From contig JAKATU010000056.1 in assembly GCA_021818585.1 (NCBI GenBank), positions 62,001-126,000 of the forward strand: DNA of 64,000 nucleotides, given 5' to 3'. The stretch is from Acidobacteriota bacterium. Lineage in GTDB: Bacteria; Acidobacteriota; Terriglobia; Terriglobales; Acidobacteriaceae. The stretch's first letter is position 1, and every line of letters starts with the position of its first letter. Shown piece after piece: positions 8,600 to 15,739 of this stretch. The translations under genes were made by a program, and so were the position numbers. The notes under the pieces were generated by a model, which saw only the letters and a list, made by a program, of their open reading frames with translations, searched no databases and had not been told where the DNA came from.

Positions 8600-9148
8600 T
8601 TACGGTAAAAGAACGGTATTGATGACCTGAATGATGCCATTGGACTGGTAAACATTGGCGATGGTGATCATCGCCTTGTCTCCCTTGGCGTCGATCACGT
8701 AGTAGTGCCCGTGCATCATCTTGAAGGTCAGCTCGTCGCCCTGAACCGTCTTGAGCATGGCCTCACCGTGCCCTTTGCGGATCATCCTCTTGAGGTCCTT
8801 CGTGGTGATACGGCCGGGGACGACGTGGTACTCGAGGATCGCCGTCAGTTTGGCCTTGTTTTCCGGCTTCAGGAGCGTCTGCACGGTTCCGGCGGGCAGT
8901 TTGGCAAAGGCCTCGTTGGTGGGAGCAAATACGGTAAACGGCCCCGGGCTTTCCAGCGTCTGAACCAGACCGGCAGCTTTCACCGCGGCAACCAGCGTGG
9001 TGTGGTCCTTGGAGTTCACGGCGTTCTGCACAATATTCCTGGTTGGATACATCGCAGCTCCGCCGACCATCGGATCTTTCGCGGCAAATGCTGCCGTGGT
9101 GGAGAGCACAAGCGCTGCTACAAAGGCTACGTTGAGGAGTTTTTTCAT
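8600..9148 (-). CDS. exported fasciclin (FAS1) domain protein
   Basis: Secreted or surface protein with a single FAS1 domain, 182 residues. An N-terminal signal peptide (MKKLLNVAFVAALVLSTTAAFAA) is followed by the domain from about residue 35 to the end, with the H1 motif FTVFAPTNEAFAKLP, the YHVVPGRI segment and the C-terminal IQVINTVLLP H2 strand. FAS1 proteins mediate adhesion or matrix contacts. The start at 9148 gives a clean signal peptide; the frame is open further upstream but without one. It is transcribed divergently from an ECF sigma/anti-sigma operon, the same partnership as SigK-RskA with MPT70/MPT83 in mycobacteria, and shares a promoter motif with it. Confidence 0.93.
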   Translation of the reverse strand: MKKLLNVAFVAALVLSTTAAFAAKDPMVGGAAMYPTRNIVQNAVNSKDHTTLVAAVKAAGLVQTLESPGPFTVFAPTNEAFAKLPAGTVQTLLKPENKAKLTAILEYHVVPGRITTKDLKRMIRKGHGEAMLKTVQGDELTFKMMHGHYYVIDAKGDKAMITIANVYQSNGIIQVINTVLLP

Positions 9149-9231
9149 GACAGTGGTTCCCTTTCGTCGTGCAACAGAGTGAGGTGAGAGCGTCACTTGC
9201 CGAAGGCTGGTATTTTGCTCTCTCGCTGCAG

Positions 9232-9257
9232 ATACGAAGCGGAGTAAAACATGGATT
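9232..9257 (-). promoter_or_regulatory. ECF-type promoter candidate of the fasciclin gene
   Basis: On the minus strand AATCC (9257-9253, inside CAATCCAT) is followed after 16 nt by CGTAT (9236-9232). The same two boxes, with a 17-nt spacer, precede the divergent sigma-factor gene. Confidence 0.55.
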
Positions 9258-9446
9258 GCGCCGTCTGCGATAAAAGTGTGAGTTGATGACAGGATCAAAA
9301 CGAATGAGATTTTGTGTTGCTGACAGTGACAAATAGAATTGCAGCTTGCGGGTGAGGGTCTCCTCGACAAAAATTTGCCGCAAGGTTGATCCCCGTCCGC
9401 ATCTCATGTACAAGTTGTAAGTCAGCAGGAATTTTACGGAGCCACC

Positions 9447-9473
9447 AATCCATTGAGCCCCAGCCTCGCGTAT
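9447..9473 (+). promoter_or_regulatory. ECF-type promoter candidate of the sigma/anti-sigma operon
   Basis: AATCC (9447-9451, inside CAATCCAT) and CGTAT (9469-9473) are separated by 17 nt and end 26 bp before the GTG start. The 8-mer CAATCCAT and the CGTAT box recur in front of the fasciclin gene, suggesting autoregulation by the sigma factor encoded here. Confidence 0.55.
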
Positions 9474-9499
9474 AACTACCGAAACCGGAGTGAGAACGA

Positions 9500-10057
9500 G
9501 TGACCGCGCGGTTACAGCCCGATCACGATGCCGCACTCATGGAGAAGGTGATGGCCGGGGACGAATCCGCATTCGCGACGCTGTACGACCGCTACTCGCC
9601 CATGCTGTTCGGCATGTTGATGCGGATATTGCAGGATTCTCAGGCGGCTGAAGAAGTATTACAGGATATTTTTCTGCAGTTATGGCGCAAGCCGGAGCAG
9701 TTCGACTCCAGTCGCGGATCGTTGCCCGCGTGGCTTACCGTAATCGGACGCAACCGGGCTATCTCAAAGTTGCGCGGTCGCCCCACACAGGAAGTGCTGG
9801 AACACACAGACGGGTTATATGCCAACACGCTGGCCTCCTCGCAGAATATTGAGAAGGAAGCCTCGCGCACCCAATTATTGGACAGGCTCAAGCTGGCCAT
9901 GGCCAGCTTGCCGGAAGAACAACGGCAGGTAATAGAACTTGCCTATTTTGAAGGAATGACACAAAGCGAGATTGCAACCCGGACCGGTAGCCCGCTGGGC
10001 ACGGTAAAGACGAGGGTTCGCACCGGAATGCAATCTCTGAAGCAGCTACTACATTGA
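9500..10057 (+). CDS. ECF sigma factor, SigK-like
   Basis: Alternative RNA polymerase sigma factor of the extracytoplasmic-function class, 185 residues. Region 2 is in the N-terminal half (FATLYDRYSPMLFGMLMRIL, then AEEVLQDIFLQLW and SLPAWLTVIGRNRAIS), and region 4 with its helix-turn-helix lies at about 130-180 (LPEEQRQVIELAYFEGMTQSEIA, GTVKTRVRTGMQ). The start is a GTG at 9500. The stop overlaps the ATG of the RskA-like anti-sigma gene by 1 bp (TGATG), so both are made in step. The divergent fasciclin gene and the repeated promoter boxes suggest that it activates itself and that gene. Confidence 0.93.
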   Translation: MTARLQPDHDAALMEKVMAGDESAFATLYDRYSPMLFGMLMRILQDSQAAEEVLQDIFLQLWRKPEQFDSSRGSLPAWLTVIGRNRAISKLRGRPTQEVLEHTDGLYANTLASSQNIEKEASRTQLLDRLKLAMASLPEEQRQVIELAYFEGMTQSEIATRTGSPLGTVKTRVRTGMQSLKQLLH

Positions 10058-10866
10058 TGAACGCGCACGCCAATCCGGAAGACTTCGACCTCTACGCACT
10101 CGGTGCGCTCGACGGTGAAGACAAACAGCAGTTCGAAGCGCATCTGCGCTCATGCCAGGACTGCCGGAAGCAACTCGCCGAGGCGCAGGCCATGAGCGTG
10201 TTGATTGGATTGACTGCGCCTTTACTGGCGCCGCCACCCACGGTGAAGGCGAAACTCATGGATACGATTCAGAAAGACAGATCCGCCCGTGAAGCAGCAG
10301 CAACCCAAACCGTTCTAAAACCTGCGCGCAGGAAAGCCCATTGGGGCCTGCGCTTCTCGCTCGGCTTTGCCATGACGACCATCGTACTCGCGCTGGTCTG
10401 CTCCTGGCTCTGGAAGATGGACACGCTCCACGAGCAGCAGTTGGGCCACGCCATGGCGCGCCTGCAAAAGTCGGAGGCCCAGGCAGAGCGCAACCAGGCT
10501 GCCATGCGGGCCATGACACGTGTCATGAGCGCGCCCGATACCGTGCAGGTGAGTCTGGCGCACCAGGCGGGCACGCCTCCAGGCACGGCGCGTGTCTTTT
10601 ACAACGCTCGCATGGGCATCGTAGTCTATTCGGGCGTAATCTCCCCTGCTCCCTCTGATAAGAGCTACCAGCTATGGCTGGTGCCCGACTCAGGAGCGCC
10701 GGTCAGCGCCGGACTGGTGGAGGCCGACCAGGAATCAGGAGCCGCGGTGGCGCACTTGCCGCAGGGGCTCGCTGCGAAGGCTTTTGCGGTGACGATGGAA
10801 CCCAGTGGCGGACGGCCCCAGCCGACCGGCCCCAAGGTTCTGATAGGCGCCGTTGGAAGTGCATAG
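10057..10866 (+). CDS. RskA-like membrane anti-sigma factor
   Basis: Single-pass membrane anti-sigma factor that should hold the SigK-like factor inactive; 269 residues. The cytoplasmic N-terminus has a zinc-finger-like anti-sigma domain with HLRSCQDC (HxxxCxxC) at about 29-36. A membrane segment lies near residues 98-115, and a periplasmic RskA domain fills the C-terminal half (SPAPSDKSYQLWLVPDSGAPVSAG and FAVTMEPSGGRPQPTGP are typical). The ATG at 10057 overlaps the sigma stop; a TTG one codon earlier is in frame but less likely. In the family, the signal is passed by regulated proteolysis; no protease gene is nearby. Confidence 0.92.
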   Translation: MNAHANPEDFDLYALGALDGEDKQQFEAHLRSCQDCRKQLAEAQAMSVLIGLTAPLLAPPPTVKAKLMDTIQKDRSAREAAATQTVLKPARRKAHWGLRFSLGFAMTTIVLALVCSWLWKMDTLHEQQLGHAMARLQKSEAQAERNQAAMRAMTRVMSAPDTVQVSLAHQAGTPPGTARVFYNARMGIVVYSGVISPAPSDKSYQLWLVPDSGAPVSAGLVEADQESGAAVAHLPQGLAAKAFAVTMEPSGGRPQPTGPKVLIGAVGSA

Positions 10867-10888
10867 CTGCTGCCGTGGTTCTCACATA

Positions 10889-10922
10889 GCAAAAGGGCTG
10901 CCTGTTGAGGCAGCCCTTTTGC
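10889..10922. terminator. bidirectional terminator between rskA-like and dsbA-like genes
   Basis: A perfect 14-bp stem (GCAAAAGGGCTGCC with GGCAGCCCTTTTGC) and a 6-nt loop. The A and T runs at the stem ends allow it to terminate from both sides; the flanking genes converge here. Confidence 0.9.
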
Positions 10923-10980
10923 ATGGTTGCTTAAGTTACAGACTCAAGCGCAGCGTACCGCATACGTCCTGCTCCGCAAA

Positions 10981-11029
10981 CAGAAATGCCGCCGCGCACC
11001 ATCCATCCGGTACGCAGCGGCATTTTCTG
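10981..11029 (-). terminator. hairpin after the dsbA-like gene
   Basis: Arms CAGAAATGCCGC and GCGGCATTTTCTG pair with one bulged base around a 24-nt interior that can pair partly. It begins 3 bp after the stop codon of the minus-strand gene and probably ends the long operon. Confidence 0.55.
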
Positions 11030-11031
11030 AA

Positions 11032-12036
11032 CTACTTGGCAGCCATGGTGGTGGCCTTGTCGATCGAGAACTGGTACTCGACGATCTGCTTGAGCGCGCT
11101 GTAAGGCATCGCGCCCACCGGCACCGGGCGGCCATCCACGAACAGGGTGGGCGTCTCGTCCACATGCAGTTTCTGACCCAGATCGATACTGGCCTGCACA
11201 GCCGCCTTGCCCGCGGGAGAGTCCGCACAGACAGCAATCTTCGCCGGGTCCTGACCGGCTGCGGTTACGGCATTGTCCATCGTGGTCTTGCCGTCCGTCG
11301 GAGTCAGATTGGCCTGGTTGGTAAAGACGTTGTCCACGTACTTGAAGAAGGCGGCGTTGCCTCCCGCCTTGGCCACGCACTCGCCGTAAGCGGCAGCGAG
11401 GAAGGCCTCGGGATGAATCTCAAACAGCGGAAAGTTTTCGAACACAAAACGAGCCTGCGGGAAGTCTGCCCGAAGCTTCGCCATGGTGGCCTGGGCTTCC
11501 TTGCAGTGCGGACACTCGAGGTCGGCAAACTCCACCAGTTCGTGATTGCGGCTTGCGCTGCCGCTCCAGGGACCATTGGCGTCCTTCTGCAGCAGCGCGC
11601 GCGCCTGTGCAAACGGATCAGCGCCAAAGGGCAGGATTGAGTTACCGGCGATGAGGTGCTGCCCATCCGGCGTGACAAAAAACTGAATGCTGCCGACCTG
11701 CGGATTATTTTTCTCCGCAACAAAAACCACAACCTTGCTCACTCCGGCAGCCGGAGTCTTGAGGATGGCGGCAATCTCATAAATGCGATTGGGATCGTAG
11801 CCCCACGACGCCTTGAGAAACGACGCCACCGCGGCCTTGCTGGGCGAGGTAGCCGTAAAGTTGGCCGGGTTCACCGGCGGCAGGTGCGGCTGCTTGGGAG
11901 CCTGGGCCGCGGGTGCGACGGGCGTAGGCGCCGCAGGCGTCTTTGCTGCCTGCGCATGGGCAACACCGGAAACGGCCACGAGACCGGCGACCACGCAGGT
12001 TACCAGCAACGACTCAAGGGTAGGGCGAAATTTCAT
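11032..12036 (-). CDS. DsbA-like thioredoxin-fold protein, exported
   Basis: Exported thiol-disulfide oxidoreductase of the DsbA/BdbD (Thioredoxin_4) group, 334 residues. A signal peptide ends near residue 28 (VSGVAHAQA), followed by an Ala/Pro-rich linker (about 30-55) and an N-terminal domain of about 100 residues. The thioredoxin domain has the redox pair as CPHC (about 175-178) and the cis-proline segment ETPTLFVDGRP near 300. Two consecutive ATGs exist; the second (12036) has AAAGG 6 nt upstream, the first only 3 nt. It ends the six-gene minus-strand run, 45 bp after nadE, and should act in the envelope on disulfide formation. Confidence 0.9.
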   Translation of the reverse strand: MKFRPTLESLLVTCVVAGLVAVSGVAHAQAAKTPAAPTPVAPAAQAPKQPHLPPVNPANFTATSPSKAAVASFLKASWGYDPNRIYEIAAILKTPAAGVSKVVVFVAEKNNPQVGSIQFFVTPDGQHLIAGNSILPFGADPFAQARALLQKDANGPWSGSASRNHELVEFADLECPHCKEAQATMAKLRADFPQARFVFENFPLFEIHPEAFLAAAYGECVAKAGGNAAFFKYVDNVFTNQANLTPTDGKTTMDNAVTAAGQDPAKIAVCADSPAGKAAVQASIDLGQKLHVDETPTLFVDGRPVPVGAMPYSALKQIVEYQFSIDKATTMAAK

Positions 12037-12081
12037 CATGTACCTTTCTTCGGTCTTTCTCTTGTGGGTATGGAATTTGGC

Positions 12082-13740
12082 TCAGACCTCAACCTTTACC
12101 GCGATCGGGAAGCGGCGGCCAAGGCCAAAAGCTTTGGGAGTGACTTTCAGAACTGGAGCGGCCTGCTGGCGCTTGTACTCGGCGCGCTCAATCATGCGGA
12201 TAACCGTGCGCACCGTCTCAAGATCAAGACGCAGCGAGGCGGCAATGCGCTCGGCGCTCTCGTAGCGCTCCATATATGCCTCCACAATCGGATCCAGTTG
12301 ATCGTAGGGCAGCAGGGAGTCGGTATCCTTCTGGTCCGGCCGCAGCTCGGCCGAAGGAGGCTTGTCGAGAATGGCGGCGGGAATCACTTCCCTTTCGCGG
12401 TTGATCCATCGGCAGAGCGTGTATACCTGCGTCTTGACGACGTCGCCGATCACGGCCAGCGCGCCCACCATGTCTCCGTAGAGCGTGCAGTAGCCGGTGG
12501 ACATCTCGCTCTTGTTGCCGGTCGTCAGCACCAGCGCTCCTGTCTTGTTGGAGACGGCCATCAGCAAATTGCCGCGAATGCGCGACTGAATATTCTCCTC
12601 GGTGGTGTCCTGCGCACGGCCCGCAAAGATGCCCGAGAGCGTGCTCAAAAACCGGTCGTAGAGGTCGCCGATGGGCAGTACGTCAAAGGCAATGCCGAGA
12701 TTCTTCGCCAGCGCGCGGCTGTCGTCAATGGAACCCTGCGAGGAAAACGCGCTGGGCATCCCATAGCAATGGACGTTTTCCGCGCCGAGAGCCTGCACGG
12801 CAATGGCAGCCACCAGCGCGGAGTCGATGCCTCCGCTGAGCCCGATCACGGCCTTGGAAAAACCGCACTTGCGCACATAATCCCTGGTTCCCAGCACAAG
12901 CGCATCCAGCAGCCCGGCAGTCACATCTTCCTGCGAGTCGGCAGCCCGCGCATGAATATCGCCGGCAAGCGTCTCCGTATCGAAGCAGACCATGTCTTCC
13001 GCAAAGGAGGCCGCACGGGCGCGAACGCTGCCGTCGGGTGCGATGGCGATGCTGGTGCCGTCGAAGATGAGGCTGTCGTTGCCGCCAACCTGGTTCACCA
13101 TCAGCACCGGAACGCGGTACTCCTGCGCGATGCTGGCAAGCATCTGCTCGCGGGTGGCGCGCTTGCCTCGCCAATAGGGTGAGGCGGAGAGATTGAGAAT
13201 AAACGTCGCGCCCTGACGGCTTAGCTCCTCGATGGGATCGACCTTGTAGCGGCGATGCTCCCAGAAGCTCTTGTCGTTCCATGCGTCTTCGCAAATGGTG
13301 ATGGCAAGCGACTGGCCGCGGAAGTGGCAGATGTGCTGCTGCTTTGCCGGAGCAAAGTAGCGCTGCTCGTCAAAAACGTCGTAAAACGGCAGCAGCATCT
13401 TGGACTGCACAAATTCGACGTGCCCATTGCTGATCAGCGCGGCGGAGTTCATCACATGCTTGCCGCTGCCGTGAGGAGCGGGCGTCACATAGCCGCAGAG
13501 AATCGCGATGGGCAGTCTGGCCGAGGCATGCGCAATCTGCGCGACGGCTTCGTCCGCGCGGGCTACAAAGACCGGCTTTTCCAGCAAATCGGCAGGCGGG
13601 TAGCCGCACACGGCAAGCTCGGGAAAGACCGCCAGTTGCGCGCCCGCATCAACGGCACGCCGCGTAAACTCAAGAATCTTCCGGACGTTTCCGTCGAAAT
13701 CTCCAATGGTCGGATTGATCTGCGCCAGGGCAATCTTCAC
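12082..13740 (-). CDS. nadE: glutamine-dependent NAD+ synthetase
   Basis: Last step of NAD synthesis: ATP-dependent amidation of nicotinate adenine dinucleotide using ammonia released from glutamine. The 552 residues carry an N-terminal nitrilase-type glutaminase domain (about 1-260) with the catalytic triad Glu41 (FPELAVCGYPP), Lys114 (QSKMLLPFY) and Cys150 (ITICEDAW), and a C-terminal synthetase domain with the PP-loop LSGGIDSALVAA (about 301-312) and GNKSEMSTGYCTLYGD. Length and order match the two-domain enzyme. It is the fifth gene of the 17.1-11.0 kb minus-strand run, 20 bp after the lipocalin-like gene. nadK, the next step to NADP, is encoded separately at 21.8 kb. Confidence 0.97.
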   Translation of the reverse strand: MKIALAQINPTIGDFDGNVRKILEFTRRAVDAGAQLAVFPELAVCGYPPADLLEKPVFVARADEAVAQIAHASARLPIAILCGYVTPAPHGSGKHVMNSAALISNGHVEFVQSKMLLPFYDVFDEQRYFAPAKQQHICHFRGQSLAITICEDAWNDKSFWEHRRYKVDPIEELSRQGATFILNLSASPYWRGKRATREQMLASIAQEYRVPVLMVNQVGGNDSLIFDGTSIAIAPDGSVRARAASFAEDMVCFDTETLAGDIHARAADSQEDVTAGLLDALVLGTRDYVRKCGFSKAVIGLSGGIDSALVAAIAVQALGAENVHCYGMPSAFSSQGSIDDSRALAKNLGIAFDVLPIGDLYDRFLSTLSGIFAGRAQDTTEENIQSRIRGNLLMAVSNKTGALVLTTGNKSEMSTGYCTLYGDMVGALAVIGDVVKTQVYTLCRWINREREVIPAAILDKPPSAELRPDQKDTDSLLPYDQLDPIVEAYMERYESAERIAASLRLDLETVRTVIRMIERAEYKRQQAAPVLKVTPKAFGLGRRFPIAVKVEV

Positions 13741-13760
13741 GTTGACAGTGTATCGAAAGC

Positions 13761-14231
13761 TTAGCTAACCCGCTCCCAGAGCAGTTGCGCCACCACTCGG
13801 TCTCGACCGCTGTTGATGGTGGGCGTGCGCAGCGTCAGCCGGTTGCCGGAGAACTCGTAATGCCGCACCTGCGGCAGGCCCACCCAGTGCGGAAACAGGC
13901 TGACCTCTACATGATGAATGATGTTGCCGTTCTTCAGTTCAAAGCGGCCAGAGTAGGCGATGTAGTCCCGCGGCACGCCCCGCCGGGCCAGTCGGAGCAC
14001 ACCGGCAGCATCCGCATCTGGAACCTCTGCCTTGAGCCGCGCGCGACGGAAGCGCCAATTGCGATGCGCCGGGCTCAGATTCGCGCTCATGAACCCCTGC
14101 GGGCTATAGAGCAGATAGCCAATCACCTGGTCGCCCCATGGATACTCCGCCGTTCCGTCTTCGTGATGAAACGAGTACTCCAGCAGGCGCCATGTGCCTG
14201 CAAAGTCCTCTGGTCTAGCCTGCTCCAGCAA
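13761..14231 (-). CDS. lipocalin-like domain protein
   Basis: Small protein of the lipocalin-like family, 156 residues, no signal peptide. It opens with the typical FAGTWRLLEYSF motif, followed by a beta-rich pattern with YLLYSPQGFMSANL, YIAYSGRFELKNG, HHVEVSLFPHWVG and the final RLTLRTPTI strand. Members probably bind small hydrophobic ligands, but function is not established. The gene starts 4 bp after the stop of the mlaF-like gene and ends 20 bp before nadE, so it is embedded in the operon. Its neighbour encodes the ATPase of a lipid transporter, so a lipid-linked role is possible but is inference only. Confidence 0.85.
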   Translation of the reverse strand: MLEQARPEDFAGTWRLLEYSFHHEDGTAEYPWGDQVIGYLLYSPQGFMSANLSPAHRNWRFRRARLKAEVPDADAAGVLRLARRGVPRDYIAYSGRFELKNGNIIHHVEVSLFPHWVGLPQVRHYEFSGNRLTLRTPTINSGRDRVVAQLLWERVS

Positions 14232-14235
14232 AACT

Positions 14236-15090
14236 TTATGCCCCCGGAAGAACCAGTTCGTCCAGTTCTAAAAATTGCCGTAAAATCTCGTCCTTGGACC
14301 GCTTCATCTCTTCCATCGTGCCGAAGAAATGCGCCTTGCCCTGATGCAGAAACAGTACACGGTCCGCCAGCCGCTCGGCGAAGCGCATGTCATGCGTCAC
14401 AACGATGCTGGTGAGGCGAAGCTGGCGCTTGAGCTTGAGAATCAGATCGCCCAGCAGCCGCGCAATCAGCGGGTCGACCATGGTCGTGGGCTCATCGTAA
14501 AGAATGGCCTCAGGCTGCGCAGCCAGCGCCCGCGCAATGGCGACCGAACGCTTCATGCCGGTCGATAGCTCCGAGGGCAGATCTTCCGCCATATCGAGCA
14601 CATTCACCATTTCCAGCAGACCGGTCACGATCTGCTGAATCTGGTCCTCCTGCAACTCGCCGCGCTCGCGCAGCGGAAAGGCGACATTTTCGCGAACCGA
14701 AAGCGAATCGAACAATGCGCCGTTCTGGAAGACCATGGTGACCTTGCGCCGGATGAGCTGCATTTCCTTGTCGTCGTAATGGGTAATGTCTTCGCCCGCC
14801 ACCTTGATGCGTCCCGCATCCGGCTTGAGGAAACCCACAATGTGCTGCAGCGAAACAGACTTCCCTACCCCGGAGCGGCCAAGGATGCAGAGCACTTCGC
14901 CGGGCAGTATGAAAAAGCTGACGTCGTCGAGCACCTTGTTGCTTCCGAAGGCTTTCGAAACATGCTCAAAGGCAACATAAGGCTGCGGATGGTGATGCGG
15001 ATGCGCGTCTTCGCGACCCTCCGGCGTGGCCGGCGCAGCTTGCTGAAAATCCTTCGGGACTTCAATGGGCGGCTTGTCTGGCTGGGTCAC
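14236..15090 (-). CDS. MlaF-like ABC transporter ATPase (phospholipid transport)
   Basis: Cytoplasmic ATPase related to MlaF/Ttg2A, which powers phospholipid movement between membranes together with MlaE permease and the MlaD MCE protein. The 284 residues show Walker A GRSGVGKS, Q-loop VFQNGALFDSLSV, signature LSTGMKRSVAIARAL and Walker B AILYDEPTTMVDP, the last two being typical of the Mla branch. An N-terminal extension of about 35 residues contains a His/Pro-rich run. The start codon overlaps the mobA stop by 4 bp. mlaE and mlaD are not adjacent, so the partners must be elsewhere or the subunit is shared. Confidence 0.9.
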   Translation of the reverse strand: MTQPDKPPIEVPKDFQQAAPATPEGREDAHPHHHPQPYVAFEHVSKAFGSNKVLDDVSFFILPGEVLCILGRSGVGKSVSLQHIVGFLKPDAGRIKVAGEDITHYDDKEMQLIRRKVTMVFQNGALFDSLSVRENVAFPLRERGELQEDQIQQIVTGLLEMVNVLDMAEDLPSELSTGMKRSVAIARALAAQPEAILYDEPTTMVDPLIARLLGDLILKLKRQLRLTSIVVTHDMRFAERLADRVLFLHQGKAHFFGTMEEMKRSKDEILRQFLELDELVLPGA

Positions 15091-15737
15091 TCGGCATTCT
15101 CTTCTACCACTCTATTCGATGGATGCCGGGCGGCATAGAGCGCAAACTCGCGCGGAGTGTTGAGATTCTGAAACCATTCGTGCGGAAGCCCAGCAGGATT
15201 GGTATCGAGAGCGCCCGCGGAGACAATCGATTCCACGTCAAAAACATCGGCACAACCAGCCGCACCCATGAGCACCGGAAAAACCCGATGCTCGCCGGAC
15301 TCGAGTGCGCGCCGGATGCCGAGCGCAATTTCCCGGTGATATATCCCGCACAACGGCTGCGCCCGACCCGCGACCAACGGAATGGTTGCAGGCGACCGAG
15401 TGAGTTCCGTCCGCTCCATCATCCAGCGCAGAAACACCGCGGGCATACCCGGCATATCGACGGCCAGAAACAGGTTAAGCGCTGTGCCGGAGGCTTCGAG
15501 CGCCGCAAGAATGCCGGCAAGCGGCCCGGGGCTTGCGTCGTCCCGCAGCTTCGGGTCCGGCAGAACAGGCGCAAGCTCAGCCAGATCGGGCCGATTACCG
15601 CAAATTGCGGCTTCCAGCCCGAGTCCGTTCAATTTCGCCAGCATGTGGGTAACCAGCGGTTGCCCGGCAAGTTCCAGGCCGGCCTTGTCGCGGCCCATGC
15701 GGCGGCTGCGCCCGCCGGCCAGCAGAAATGCCCGCAT
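15087..15737 (-). CDS. mobA: molybdenum cofactor guanylyltransferase
   Basis: Attaches GMP to molybdopterin to form the guanine dinucleotide cofactor used by DMSO-reductase-type enzymes. The 216-residue product has the nucleotidyltransferase signature FLLAGGRSRRMGRDKA at the N-terminus, the GPLAGILAAL segment, FLAVDMPGMP and the C-terminal FQNLNTPREFA, all at the expected places. It starts 2 bp after the stop of the M20 peptidase gene and overlaps the mlaF-like gene by 4 bp. No other molybdopterin gene is in the window, so the enzyme sits outside any mo-cofactor cluster here. Confidence 0.93.
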   Translation of the reverse strand: MRAFLLAGGRSRRMGRDKAGLELAGQPLVTHMLAKLNGLGLEAAICGNRPDLAELAPVLPDPKLRDDASPGPLAGILAALEASGTALNLFLAVDMPGMPAVFLRWMMERTELTRSPATIPLVAGRAQPLCGIYHREIALGIRRALESGEHRVFPVLMGAAGCADVFDVESIVSAGALDTNPAGLPHEWFQNLNTPREFALYAARHPSNRVVEENAE

Positions 15738-15739
15738 GC

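Larger units (their letters stand above)
9149..9499. other. 351-bp divergent regulatory region, fasciclin/ECF sigma
   Basis: No gene is visible. The region holds the two divergent ECF-type promoter candidates listed separately (9232-9257 and 9447-9473). The fasciclin transcript would have a leader of about 75 nt, the sigma transcript one of about 20 nt. Confidence 0.6.

Noticed and set aside
9471..9476. TATAAC as a sigma-70 -10 box for the ECF sigma operon
   Set aside because: The nearest -35-like hexamer (TTGAGC) is only 12 nt away, too close; the AATCC/CGTAT pair explains the region better.
11656..13182. 508-codon plus-strand frame across the dsbA-like and nadE genes
   Set aside because: Antisense to two well-supported genes; no motif and no start signal.
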